64,000 nt of DNA, from NCBI GenBank assembly GCA_965197675.1, contig OZ240221.1, positions 434,001 to 498,000 of the forward strand. Reading direction: 5' to 3'. The translations under genes were made by a program, and so were the position numbers. The notes beneath the pieces are model-generated. The model was not told the DNA's origin, ran no database searches, and worked only from the letters and a program-made list of their open reading frames with translations. The stretch comes from G965197675 sp965197675 (lineage in GTDB: Bacteria > Chloroflexota > Dehalococcoidia > Plut-88900). This document shows positions 8,019 to 15,934 of this stretch, one piece after another. Each line of letters begins with the position of its first letter. Within the stretch, counting starts at the first letter, position 1.

Positions 8019-8948
8019 ATGACCTGCTCCAAGATTCCACGCAGGTTCGCAATACTCAAAGCGTTGGCTTTGCTTATCGCTGCGGTGGCCGTGTTCACCC
8101 TCGCTTGCGGCGATGAATCGCCTACAAGCACCTCTGTTCCATCCCTGTTCCCCATCCTGCTCAAGGATAGTAACGGAGACGTTGTTATCCTGCCTGAACC
8201 CCCTGAACGCATCGTGTCTATAGGTTCTGCCGCTGTGGAGATTCTCTTCGAGCTGGGAGAGGGGCACAGGGTAGTGGGGACTCACGATTTCGTATCCTAC
8301 CCGCCGGAAACGGCCGGTATAGAGAAGGTTGGTACTGCCTTCGCTTTGGACATCGAGAAGATAGTCTCTCTCGAACCGGACCTGATATACACCTTTTTCG
8401 AAAGCCCAGTGGAAGACCTGGAAAGAGTTGGAGCACCTATCCTCTACCTCGAAAACCCGCAGACCCTGGAGGAAGTGGCCGAGAGGATCAGGATGTGGGG
8501 AGAACTGGTGGGGAAACAAGAGACGGGCATGCAGCTCGCTCAGGATTTCGAAGAAGCTATATACGAAATCAGAGACAGGTTGACCGGCATATCAGTTGGG
8601 CCTCGAATATATCATGACGAAGCGCCCGGCTTTTGGACGACGGGGTCTGATTCCTTGGCCAACGAGACCTACACCCTACTCAAGGCTGAGAACGCCTTCA
8701 GCGACATAGGCGGGTATTCCCAAGTGAGCACCGAGCAGATTGTGGAGAGAGACCCACAGATCATCATTAGCATCTATGAGGACGGCCCAGAGTCCTTTCG
8801 TAGCACTCCCGCCTTTCAAGACATGTCCGCCGTGAAGAACAACAGGCTTTATGCCATCGATGGCGATCTTCTGGCCATTGCTGGCCCCAGGCTGATAGAG
8901 GGGATAGAGCTATTGGCCGAGCTTTTCTACCCAGAGCTAGCGCCCTAG
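8019..8948 (+). CDS. btuF: Cobalamin ABC transporter substrate-binding lipoprotein (BtuF-like)
   Basis: Binds cobalamin or a related corrinoid outside the membrane and hands it to BtuCD. The start at 8019 follows AGGAGG at a good distance and is followed by a lipoprotein signal ending L-A-C-G. The mature part is a periplasmic-binding fold of the BtuF/FhuD class: 'ERIVSIGSAAVEILFELGEGHRVVGTHDFVSYPPET', 'PDLIYTF', 'WGELVGKQETG', and 'PQIIISIYED' near the C-terminus. 309 aa is normal. Controlled by the upstream cobalamin riboswitch and followed 11 bases later by the permease gene. Confidence 0.93.
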   Translation: MTCSKIPRRFAILKALALLIAAVAVFTLACGDESPTSTSVPSLFPILLKDSNGDVVILPEPPERIVSIGSAAVEILFELGEGHRVVGTHDFVSYPPETAGIEKVGTAFALDIEKIVSLEPDLIYTFFESPVEDLERVGAPILYLENPQTLEEVAERIRMWGELVGKQETGMQLAQDFEEAIYEIRDRLTGISVGPRIYHDEAPGFWTTGSDSLANETYTLLKAENAFSDIGGYSQVSTEQIVERDPQIIISIYEDGPESFRSTPAFQDMSAVKNNRLYAIDGDLLAIAGPRLIEGIELLAELFYPELAP

Positions 8949-8959
8949 GGAGGTCGGAA

Positions 8960-10036
8960 ATGGAGATTTCTGCTAGTCCTCAGGCAGGATTAGGAACACG
9001 GCAATTGTCCCTACCTAGAATAGGCTGGCAGTTTGGCCTCGGAATGGCAGCTCTTCTGATGCTCTCACTCATCGCTGGGGGCCTGGGGTCTGTTTATATC
9101 TCGCCCGATGCCCTCTTAAAGATAATCTTGGATAAGGCTCCACTGATAAGCATTGATCACACGTGGCCCACAGCTTGGGATACCATAATCTGGGAGATCC
9201 GATTTCCCAGGGTTGTCTTGGCCGCTCTGGTGGGTGGAGCCCTGGCCATAGCCGGGGCGACATATCAGGGAATCTTTCGCAATCCCTTGGCAGACCCCTA
9301 TCTGATTGGCGTTGCATCTGGGGCTGGGCTGGGTGCGGCACTGATCTTAGTAACCGACGTACCTCTCTACTTTCACGGCTTCAGCCTGCTTCCCATTGCT
9401 GCCTTCATAGGGGCGTTAGCGGCCGTAGCAGTCGCCTTCATGATAGCCAAACAACAGGGAGCTCTGCCCCTCACCACGTTGATTCTGGCAGGGGTGGCTA
9501 TAGCCTCCTTTGCCAGCGCCATAACGGGACTCCTGAAGATCAAAGCAGACTCCGACGTGAGGCCCTTGATAGCATGGCTTCTGGGAGGCCTCAACGGCTC
9601 CGATTGGCGGGATGTACAGATAGTGCTGCCGTACTTGGTTCTCGGTATCGTAGTCATGTTGGCCTACAGTCGGGTGCTTAATATGTTTCAACTGGATGAG
9701 CGAGAGGCGGCGCAGATGGGTGTGAACGTGGGGCGTACGAAAGTTGTGATAATCATCATGGCCTCCTTGACGACGGCAGCGGCTGTTTCCGTAAGTGGGC
9801 TGATAGGATTTGTAGGACTAATATCGCCCCATGCGGTTCGACTGATATGGGGCCATGATAATCGAGTAGTTCTGCCCATGTCGTTAATCAGCGGGGCTGG
9901 CTTTTTGGTTCTGGCCGATCTGGCGGCCCGGACCGTCTCCACACCCACAGAGCTGCCCGTGGGAGTGGTTACCGCCTTCTGTGGCGCTCCCTTCTTCCTG
10001 GTGCTCCTCTACAGGAGAAGGAGTCTGATGGCATGA
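8960..10036 (+). CDS. btuC: Cobalamin ABC transporter permease (BtuC/FecCD family)
   Basis: Membrane channel subunit of the corrinoid importer, with about ten transmembrane helices over 358 aa. Family landmarks are 'RFPRVVLAALVGGALAIAGATYQGIFRNPLADPYLIGVASGAGLGA', the 'WLLGGLNGSDW' segment, 'VSGLIGFVGLISPHAVRLIWGHDNR' and 'ELPVGVVTAFCGAPFFLVLLYRRR'. The 'GAPFFLVLL' end is characteristic of FecCD permeases. The gene overlaps btuD by 4 bases (ATGA), so the two are translationally coupled. Confidence 0.95.
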   Translation: MEISASPQAGLGTRQLSLPRIGWQFGLGMAALLMLSLIAGGLGSVYISPDALLKIILDKAPLISIDHTWPTAWDTIIWEIRFPRVVLAALVGGALAIAGATYQGIFRNPLADPYLIGVASGAGLGAALILVTDVPLYFHGFSLLPIAAFIGALAAVAVAFMIAKQQGALPLTTLILAGVAIASFASAITGLLKIKADSDVRPLIAWLLGGLNGSDWRDVQIVLPYLVLGIVVMLAYSRVLNMFQLDEREAAQMGVNVGRTKVVIIIMASLTTAAAVSVSGLIGFVGLISPHAVRLIWGHDNRVVLPMSLISGAGFLVLADLAARTVSTPTELPVGVVTAFCGAPFFLVLLYRRRSLMA

Positions 10037-10842
10037 ACGGATATCCCTTACTTAGGATTCAGAATCTTTGTTTTTCCTACAACTCGAGTCCAATCTTGCA
10101 GCAAGTCAATCTGGAAATTCAATCAGGCGATGCCCTGGCATTGGTAGGGCCTAATGGCGCAGGCAAGACGACTCTGCTCAACATCATCGGAGGCACTTTG
10201 ACTCCTTCGCAGGGGCGAGTGTGTTTGACGGGTGTAGACCTTAGCGGCCTACGCCCTAAAGAGAGGGCCAAGCTGGTGGCCATGGTGCCTCAGAATCCGT
10301 CGGTTCCACGAGGCTTTACAGCTCTCGAAATGGTGCTAATGGGAAGGAACGCACACCTGCGATTGTTGCAATGGGAGGGCTCAAGCGACGTGGAGAAATG
10401 TCAGTGGGCGATGGAGCTTACAGATACATGGGGATTGGCTGATCGATCCATCTGGTCGCTATCAGGGGGAGAGAGGCAACGGGTGTTCATTGCCCGCGCC
10501 CTGGCTCAAGAAAGCCAGCTCCTATTGCTGGACGAGCCTACCGCGAATTTAGACATCGGCTATCAACCGGCGATGCTGGACATGATGGCGAGGATCCGAC
10601 GTGAGGTAGGGATCACCGTCGTCGCCGCCATGCATGACTTGACTCTGGCTGCCCAGTACTTCCCCAAAATGGCCGTTCTGTATAAAGGTTCCGTGTTTGC
10701 ATCGGGTAGCCCAGAAGAAGTGCTTAGACCTGGTGTAGTGGAGACCGCCTTTGGTACGTCCGTGTACCTTACTCGACACCCCATTCACCACACTCCCGTG
10801 GTTCTGCCTGTGGGGGATACCAATGAAAGCCGGACAGCGTAA
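10033..10842 (+). CDS. btuD: Cobalamin ABC transporter ATP-binding protein (BtuD-like)
   Basis: ATPase subunit of the importer, 269 aa. Walker A is 'GPNGAGKTTLLN', the Q-loop 'MVPQNPSVP', the ABC signature 'LSGGERQRVFIARAL', Walker B 'LLLLDEPTANLD', and the switch His 'AAMHDLTLA'. It starts inside the end of btuC, and its own 3' end overlaps the remnant of cobO by 20 bases. That suggests the cobalamin biosynthesis and salvage genes once followed in the same operon. Confidence 0.95.
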   Translation: MNGYPLLRIQNLCFSYNSSPILQQVNLEIQSGDALALVGPNGAGKTTLLNIIGGTLTPSQGRVCLTGVDLSGLRPKERAKLVAMVPQNPSVPRGFTALEMVLMGRNAHLRLLQWEGSSDVEKCQWAMELTDTWGLADRSIWSLSGGERQRVFIARALAQESQLLLLDEPTANLDIGYQPAMLDMMARIRREVGITVVAAMHDLTLAAQYFPKMAVLYKGSVFASGSPEEVLRPGVVETAFGTSVYLTRHPIHHTPVVLPVGDTNESRTA

Positions 10843-10990
10843 GCGACAAGGATTGGTAATAGTAAATACCGGCGATGGAAAGGGCAAAACCACGGCGGCT
10901 TTGGGGGTCATCTTCCATGCGTGGGGTAGGGGTATGAAGGTAGGTATGTTCCAATTCATCAAGCACTCCGAGAGTAGTAAGGAGGAATGA
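10823..10990 (+). pseudogene. cobO/btuR 5' remnant (corrinoid adenosyltransferase), truncated
   Basis: Encodes only about 55 aa. The start matches the family: 'GLVIVNTGDGKGKTTAALGVIFHAWGRGMKVGMFQFIK' is the CobO P-loop N-terminus, where the P-loop GDGKGKTT binds ATP. Homologues are about 170-200 aa. The sequence loses family resemblance around 'HSESSKEE' and stops. The next recognisable sequence belongs to the 3' end of cobQ in another frame, so an internal deletion has fused two genes. A functional adenosyltransferase cannot come from this copy. Confidence 0.85.
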
Positions 10991-11006
10991 GCTGCTCAGA
11001 GGCTCG

Positions 11007-11348
11007 ATGGACTTGCCCATACTGGGGTATGAGATTCACATGGGGCACACCGATGGGAATGGCACGTCCGCCCCTTTTCTACTAGAGGAGCGCTCTCGAA
11101 AACCATACAACGGTACGGATGAGAGTCTAGGCGTCGCTGGAAATGTTCTGGGTGCCTATGTTCACGGTCTTTTTCACAACGATAGCCTGCGCAGATCGAT
11201 CTTGGAAGAGACAGCTCATAGAAAGGGAGTCATCCTTCCCAGGAAATCGAACGTAGTCTCCAGAGAGCAAGAGTATGATAAGCTGGCTACCCTGGTCAGA
11301 AATCACCTGGATATGGAGCTTATCTATCGGCTTTTGGGTTTGGGCTAG
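11007..11348 (+). pseudogene. cobQ 3' remnant (cobyric acid synthase, C-terminal amidotransferase part)
   Basis: About 113 aa corresponding to the C-terminal end of cobyric acid synthase CobQ. 'ILGYEIHMGHT' is the conserved segment of its glutamine amidotransferase domain, and 'AGNVLGAYVHGLFHN' with the following helix is the family terminus. Full-length CobQ is about 490 aa, so roughly three quarters is missing. It is out of frame with the cobO remnant just upstream. The 3' end overlaps the convergent acyl-CoA synthetase gene by 29 bases. Confidence 0.85.
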
Positions 11349-12771
11349 CTGAAGCGGAGCCTTTGAGGCGATAGTAGTCGAGGACCTTCTTGTAGGCGTT
11401 GGCGCCTCTCTGGAAGCTGGGGAAGCTGGGAATGTCCTTCACCTTGAGCATATCCCGTAGCTGTAGGGCTTCTGCCTCTCTGTCAAAGGGCATGATAGTG
11501 GCGTAGAAGGGCTTACAAGACCTCTCTCGATGATTACCCAGTAGGTTCAGTAGGTTGTCCACGTAGCTCGCATCCTTTATCTCAGAGTTGTTGGGAAGAG
11601 TAGAGGGAAGCTCGATCATCACCACGTCTACTCTTTCATCTCGCTCCAGGATATTCAAAATGCGCTCTATCACATCCAATGAGGGATGATCGGAGCTCAC
11701 GTCCAATGGGTTTCTATAGCTGGTGCCTATGAGGGTGAAAAAGGAGGACAGATCGCCATAACTGTTGTCGGAGAGGGGGGTGACTTCTAATCCAGCACCG
11801 GCATATGCGTCGGCAGATACCACCGATTGGCCTCCGGTTAAAGCTATGATCCCGAAGCGCCCCCCCACAGATGGCTTGACGTAGAGAAGGGCCTTGGTCA
11901 CGTCTATCATCTCCTCCATGCTGTGCACCGATATGGCTCCGGTCTGCCGAACCAGAGCATTCCACACAGATTGCTCTGTAACCAGAGAGCCTGTATGGGA
12001 AGCCACTGCCCTGGCTCCATCAGAGGTCTCACCACCCTTCCAAATCACCACTGGCTTTTCCTTAGCTACTTCTCGGAGAATCTGAAAGAAGCGGCGCCCG
12101 TCCCTGAACCCCTCGACGTACATGCAGATGATATCCGTAAGAGAGTCCTGTGCCATGTATTCCAGATAATCGGGGCTGTCCAGCACTATGGCATTGCCGA
12201 AGCTCACTGCCTTGCTCACTCTGACCCCATGGACGGCTCCCATCAGGCTAAAGCTGATGGTGTGGGTTCCGCTCTGTCCGATGAACGCAACGTTACCGCC
12301 CTCGCCGACATGTTGATGTGGGTCGCATCTCAGTCCTACCTTAGGTACGAAGATCCCCATACAGTTAGGACCTACGAGCATGAAGTTAGCCTTACCGGCC
12401 TTCTCGGTAAGAATTTTCTGAAGGGTAATTCCCTCTTCCGTGGCAGTCTCAGCAAAGCCAGAGGTGAAGAAAGCAGCCCCTCCCACCTTCTTCTCTATAC
12501 AATCGTCTAGGATCTGGGGAGCGACTTTTCTCGGTACTGACACGACCACGAAGTCCACAGGGTCAGGAACATCCGCCAAGCTGGTGTAGTTGGGCACCCC
12601 GAGGGCTTCGATCGCCGGTATCTCTCGTTCGTCTACCTGAACGGAACATACAGGCCCTTTAAAGGTGCTCATAGACTTGAGCCAGTGGAAATCCAGCTTG
12701 GCCTTGTCCCCTATTACCGCTACACTCTTGGGATTGAATATGCGATCGAAAGCGGCAACATCTATGGTCAC
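11320..12771 (-). CDS. ADP-forming acyl-CoA synthetase, alpha (CoA-binding) subunit
   Basis: Makes or cleaves acyl-CoA with ATP/ADP and phosphate together with the ATP-grasp subunit encoded just upstream. Domains in order: CoA-binding Rossmann domain ('NPKSVAVIGD', 'VDFVVVSVPRK'), a succinyl-CoA-ligase-like middle ('LVGPNCMGIFVP', 'VAFIGQSGTHTISF', 'GNAIVLDSPDYLEYMAQD'), then 'KPVVIWKGGETSDGARAVASHTGSL', which holds the phosphorylated His, and a third flavodoxin-like domain. GTG is the start codon; its G is also the last base of the upstream TAG stop. 483 aa is normal. The acyl substrate cannot be read from the sequence. Confidence 0.88.
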   Translation of the reverse strand: MTIDVAAFDRIFNPKSVAVIGDKAKLDFHWLKSMSTFKGPVCSVQVDEREIPAIEALGVPNYTSLADVPDPVDFVVVSVPRKVAPQILDDCIEKKVGGAAFFTSGFAETATEEGITLQKILTEKAGKANFMLVGPNCMGIFVPKVGLRCDPHQHVGEGGNVAFIGQSGTHTISFSLMGAVHGVRVSKAVSFGNAIVLDSPDYLEYMAQDSLTDIICMYVEGFRDGRRFFQILREVAKEKPVVIWKGGETSDGARAVASHTGSLVTEQSVWNALVRQTGAISVHSMEEMIDVTKALLYVKPSVGGRFGIIALTGGQSVVSADAYAGAGLEVTPLSDNSYGDLSSFFTLIGTSYRNPLDVSSDHPSLDVIERILNILERDERVDVVMIELPSTLPNNSEIKDASYVDNLLNLLGNHRERSCKPFYATIMPFDREAEALQLRDMLKVKDIPSFPSFQRGANAYKKVLDYYRLKGSASASPNPKADR

Positions 12772-13475
12772 TAGGAGGCCTTCTCCTCAAGGATTATGCG
12801 GGCGTCCACCGCCGTCAGCCCATCTTTGTACGCGAATATGGGATTCAGGTCTATCTCTTTGATCTCCGAGTGGGACTGAGCCAAATCCGAGAGCTTCAGT
12901 AGGGTCTCCTCCAGCATCTCTATGTTGGCTGGCTCCTGCCCTCGATAGCCTTCGAGGAGAGGATGTCCCTTGATCTCCTTAATCATCTCCTGGGCATCTC
13001 GCTTCACCAAGGGAACGATCCTGAAGGAGACATCCTCCAACACTTCTACCAATACACCCCCAAGACCGAACATCAGCACAGGACCGAACTGGGGGTCCTT
13101 GGACATCCCTATGATGACCTCTACACCTGGACGGGCCATACTCTGCACCGATATACCTTCGATAGTTGCTGATGGCTCCTTTGTCCTCGCCTGAGAGATC
13201 ATTTCATCGTAGGTGCTGGAAACCTCTTCTTTACTGTTCAGCCCCAACCTCACGCCACCGATGTCGCTCTTATGGACGATCTGCGGTGAGATAATCTTGA
13301 GAACCACTGGAAATCCCACCTTTTCGGCCAGGGCTACTGCCTCATCCCTCGAGCTTGCTAGATGGGTTTCAATAGTGCTGATGCCGGCATCACTGAGCAC
13401 CTCTTTGGACTCCACCTCGTTGAGAAATCGTTTACCTTGGGCTATGGCGTCGGCCAATACCTGACTTATGGCCAT
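12771..13475 (-). CDS. ADP-forming acyl-CoA synthetase, beta (ATP-grasp) subunit
   Basis: ATP-grasp subunit of the same enzyme: 'ALAEKVGFPVVLKIISPQIVHKSDIGGVRLGL', 'VEVIIGMSKDPQFGPVLMFGLGGVLVEVLEDVSFRIVPL' and the C-terminal 'EIDLNPIFAYKDGLTAVDARIIL' are the family blocks. The ATG at 13475 was chosen because AGGAGG precedes it; an upstream in-frame ATG at 13520 lacks such a site. About 234 aa. First gene of a two-gene operon whose stop and start codons share one base. Known archaeal and bacterial homologues use acetate, branched-chain or aryl acids. Confidence 0.88.
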   Translation of the reverse strand: MAISQVLADAIAQGKRFLNEVESKEVLSDAGISTIETHLASSRDEAVALAEKVGFPVVLKIISPQIVHKSDIGGVRLGLNSKEEVSSTYDEMISQARTKEPSATIEGISVQSMARPGVEVIIGMSKDPQFGPVLMFGLGGVLVEVLEDVSFRIVPLVKRDAQEMIKEIKGHPLLEGYRGQEPANIEMLEETLLKLSDLAQSHSEIKEIDLNPIFAYKDGLTAVDARIILEEKAS

Positions 13476-13520
13476 GAATGAGGACCTCCTGTGGGGGCGT
13501 ATCAGGGCAGAGAATAGCAA

Positions 13521-13549
13521 CTGGCCTACATTGTGTCAACGTAGGCCAG
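13521..13549. repeat. 9-bp inverted repeat upstream of the acyl-CoA synthetase operon
   Basis: CTGGCCTAC and GTAGGCCAG are separated by 11 bases, centred about 60 bases upstream of the beta-subunit start. It could be an operator or a weak terminator; no U-tract follows on either strand. Confidence 0.45.
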
Positions 13550-13575
13550 CAATAGGGACAAGGCTTGTGTGTGGC

Positions 13576-13715
13576 AACTTGATTGTCTTTTCTGTTTAGC
13601 TTTGAAACTTGATTGAATTTTCTGGTCCCCGTTCAAACTTGATTGAATTGTAAAAAAAGTTTTGTTTTGCGGGTTTTCCAGGCATGAAGATGTCGTTAAT
13701 CTTGATTGAGTTTTT
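13576..13715. repeat. Four spaced direct repeats of an AACTTGATTGAATTTT-type motif
   Basis: Copies begin at about 13576, 13606, 13635 and 13698 in the same orientation, with 29-63 base spacing, in AT-rich sequence unlike the flanks. Arrays of short direct repeats like this occur at the ends of some transposons (IS21-like termini are one example). No transposase is attached, so I read this as a possible orphan transposon end. Confidence 0.5.
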
Positions 13716-13733
13716 CATCAGCTTGGGGTTGGG

Positions 13734-14029
13734 CCCACCCACCCAGGTAGGTTTTTGTATGTGTGGGCACATCCACCTCGTGCAACACCCTTCCTCTGGA
13801 TTCCCGTGTCAAGCATGGGAATGACGGGTGGGGTCTCCGCCTCTCACTTGATGGCCTGTCTCAGAAAGGCAAAAGCTTTGTTGCCCACCCACCCGCCCAG
13901 GTAGGTTTTTGTATGTATGGGCACGCAGGAATGACGGGAGGGGGTTGGGTGAGGAAGTAATGCGTCTGCCTGTGTAGGGACACTCGCTCACTCCCTTCGA
14001 CAAGCTCAGGGTGAGCGGAGACACCTCAT
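13734..14029. repeat. Dispersed-repeat cluster (three short families)
   Basis: Gene-free. Contains family 1, a hairpin GATTCCCGTGTCAAGCA(C/T)GGGAATGAC (about 13799-13830). Family 2 is CACCCAGGTAGGTTTTTGTATGTGnGGGCAC (13738-13772 and 13888-13922). Family 3 is CCCTTCGACAAGCTCAGGGTGAGCGG (about 13994-14020). All recur in other intergenic clusters of this window. Reading frames here are chance translations of repeats. Confidence 0.75.
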
Positions 14030-14500
14030 CTCACGAGGGAGAAGGGGGCCGGGGAATTTGTTTTCAGCGAGAGCGTTGACAAGCTCTTGAAGCCGGGGAG
14101 AGTTCCACCCGTGTTTTAGTCCGCTCGGGGTACCCTTGGGGGAGTCTGCACTTGGGCGTTGGCCTCCGTGAGAAATAGCGGTGATACCTCCTTGTAAGCT
14201 AGATGAGTATCTGCATTATAGTACGTAGGTTCTTATTTTATATATAGCCACGTGGCACAACGGGCTAGGTGCCAACTCTGGATTCCCGTGTCAAGCACGA
14301 GAATGACGGGAAAGAAGAGGGGCACGGGAGGGACGGCATAGGGGGTGAGGGCACCCTTCCCTTCGACTACGCTCAGGGTAAACTTTAAGTTCAGGGTGAC
14401 TCTTCGACAGGCTCAGAGTGAGCGGAGAAATGGGGGGCGCTCATGGTGAGCTTAGAGTTTATCCTGAGTTTACCGAAGGGAACCAGGTGAGCGGAGACAC
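14030..14500 (-). repeat. Long repeat unit, copy A (about 470 bp), with decayed short ORF
   Basis: Diverged copy of a unit repeated at 14501-14958 and 20791-21290. On the minus strand, about 14175-14056, it encodes a recognisable but decayed peptide, 'HGGQRPSADSPKGTPSGL' then 'KHGWNSPRLQELVNALAENKF', resembling the GAPKGNxNALKHG motif of small mobile-element-associated proteins. The rest carries the hairpin and CTCAGGGT repeats also found singly elsewhere. Confidence 0.7.
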
Positions 14501-14958
14501 CTCATCCTCCGAGGTTGAAGGGGCCGGAGAATTTGTTTTCAGCCAGGGCGTTGACAAGCCCTTGAAGCCGGCGAGAGTTGCGCTCCTGCTCCAGTCCGTT
14601 CAGGTTGCCCTTGGGAGTACATGCACCTGGACGACGACCTCTGTGAGAAATAAGGGTGATACCTCCTTGTAAGCGAGATGAGTATTTGCATTATAGTACG
14701 TAGGTTCTTATTCTATATATAGCCGCGTGGCACAACGGGCTAGGTGCCAACTCTGGATTCCCGTGTCAAGCACGAGAATGACGGAAAAGAGGGGGCAGGG
14801 AAATGACCTGCCTGCAGCAGGCAGGCGGCATAGGGGGTGAGGGCGCCCTTCCCTTCGACTACGCTCAGGGTAAACTTTAAGCTCAGGGTGACTCTTCGAC
14901 AGGCTCAGAGTGAGCGGAAACACCCGCTCTCACGAGGGAAAAGGAGCCGGGGAAGATA
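14501..14958 (-). repeat. Long repeat unit, copy B, with decayed short ORF
   Basis: Second copy, directly adjacent to copy A and in the same orientation, so the two form a diverged tandem pair. The minus-strand peptide, about 14650-14530, reads 'RPGACTPKGNLNGLEQ' then 'ERNSRRLQGLVNALAENKF'. The shared block includes the CACGTAG-type stretch, the ATATATAGCC segment and the AACGGGCTAGGTGCCAACT segment seen in all copies. Confidence 0.7.
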
Positions 14959-15706
14959 GTGTCAAGAGTTGTGTGTAAATTGAGTTAGGGGCTTGTCCTT
15001 CCAACTGTTGTTAAGCGGAAGGAGACCATCTGCCTGTATCCGGTGGTTGTGGTCCGGTAGGCACACAGCACCAGGCGCCTGGTCACCCTCTCGACACTCT
15101 TGACTCCCAGGACGGTCCCATTAAACAGCAGCTACAGGTAGTTTCCGACAGTTCCCTGCTCTGGTATCTCCGCACCTCTGCATCCAGGTGCGCCATATCC
15201 GAGAGACGCTCTGAGCACTGATGGCCGCTCTCAGCAGAAGCTGCACCTCCTCCTGCACCTTGCGGATGCTCACACCCGTCAGAAACATCTCTCGCACCGT
15301 CTCGTTGACCTCCTCATGACACCGCCGGTATCGAGAACCACCTCCGTCTGCTACGCTCCTTCACCCTCTCCAGGCACTCGCAACTGCTCCACTATGCCCA
15401 GTCCTGTCAGCAGACTCCAGTATTGATAGCCGTCGCGGTACCCTCCTCTCGACTCTGTCCGCCTGTACCATCCAGCGTTCAACTCCTCTATCAACTCTCC
15501 TTCCATCACTCTCTCTAAAAGCCGCTTCAGTCCACTGCATCTCTGCTCCTTTGCCTACACCCACCACTCCTCCACCGTCTTGACCTCCTTCCATAGCTCC
15601 TTTACCCTTACCTCGGTCAGGTCTCTGATCTGCACCTTCGGGCGTACCTCCTCTCAGCTTCTTGTATTCCTGGAAGGATAAGCCTCTTCTCTTTTTTACA
15701 CACTTA
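14959..15706 (-). pseudogene. Decayed IS256/mutator-type element with terminal repeats
   Basis: Minus-strand fragments read as IS256-type transposase pieces: 'RLLERVMEGELIEELNAG', 'YRDGYQYWSLLTGLGIVEQL' and similar, broken by stops and frame changes. The ends look like inverted repeats: left GTGTGTAAATTGAGTTAGGG followed by GCTTGTCC (14971-14998), right, on the opposite strand, GTGTGTAAAAAAGAGAAGAG then GCTTATCC (about 15703-15676). The element is only about 750 bp, against about 1.3-1.5 kb for an intact family member, so most of the gene is lost. Confidence 0.65.
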
Positions 15707-15772
15707 TAGTTACATTACCGTCGGGGAAATGTTGGTTGACCAAATTCGAGTGGGGGTGGTAAAATTAAAGTC

Positions 15773-15900
15773 AAGCACTGCGGTGGCTATAGCGAGGTGG
15801 GCCCACCCGTTCCCATTCCGAACACGGAAGTGAAACACCTCAGCGCTGACGATACTCGGGGGGCAACCCCCTGTGGAAAATAGGTCGCTGCCGGGTGCTT
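15773..15900 (+). rRNA. rrf: 5S ribosomal RNA
   Basis: Contains the conserved 5S core GGTGGCTATAGCGAGG, then CCCGTTCCCATTCCGAACAC followed by GGAAGTGAA, and TAGGTCGCTGCCGGGT near the 3' end. Outer bases AAGCAC and GTGCTT close the terminal stem. No 23S or 16S gene lies within the window on either side, so this 5S gene is unlinked. A short T-rich stretch follows before acnA. Confidence 0.95.
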
Positions 15901-15934
15901 ATTTTTTGGATTTTTCGCTGGAAGTAGGAATCCT

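Noticed and set aside
10823..11348. A programmed frameshift joining the cobO and cobQ remnants into one protein
   Set aside because: The two parts come from different proteins, and both lack essential sections, so a fused product would have no sensible function. Deletion is the simpler reading.
13734..14958. CRISPR array
   Set aside because: Repeats are of several types, irregularly spaced, partly diverged, and spacers are not of uniform length. No cas genes are present.
15361..15594. A real small gene on the minus strand at the dead IS256 element
   Set aside because: It is one frame of a transposase that is broken by frameshifts and stops; the family residues move between frames.
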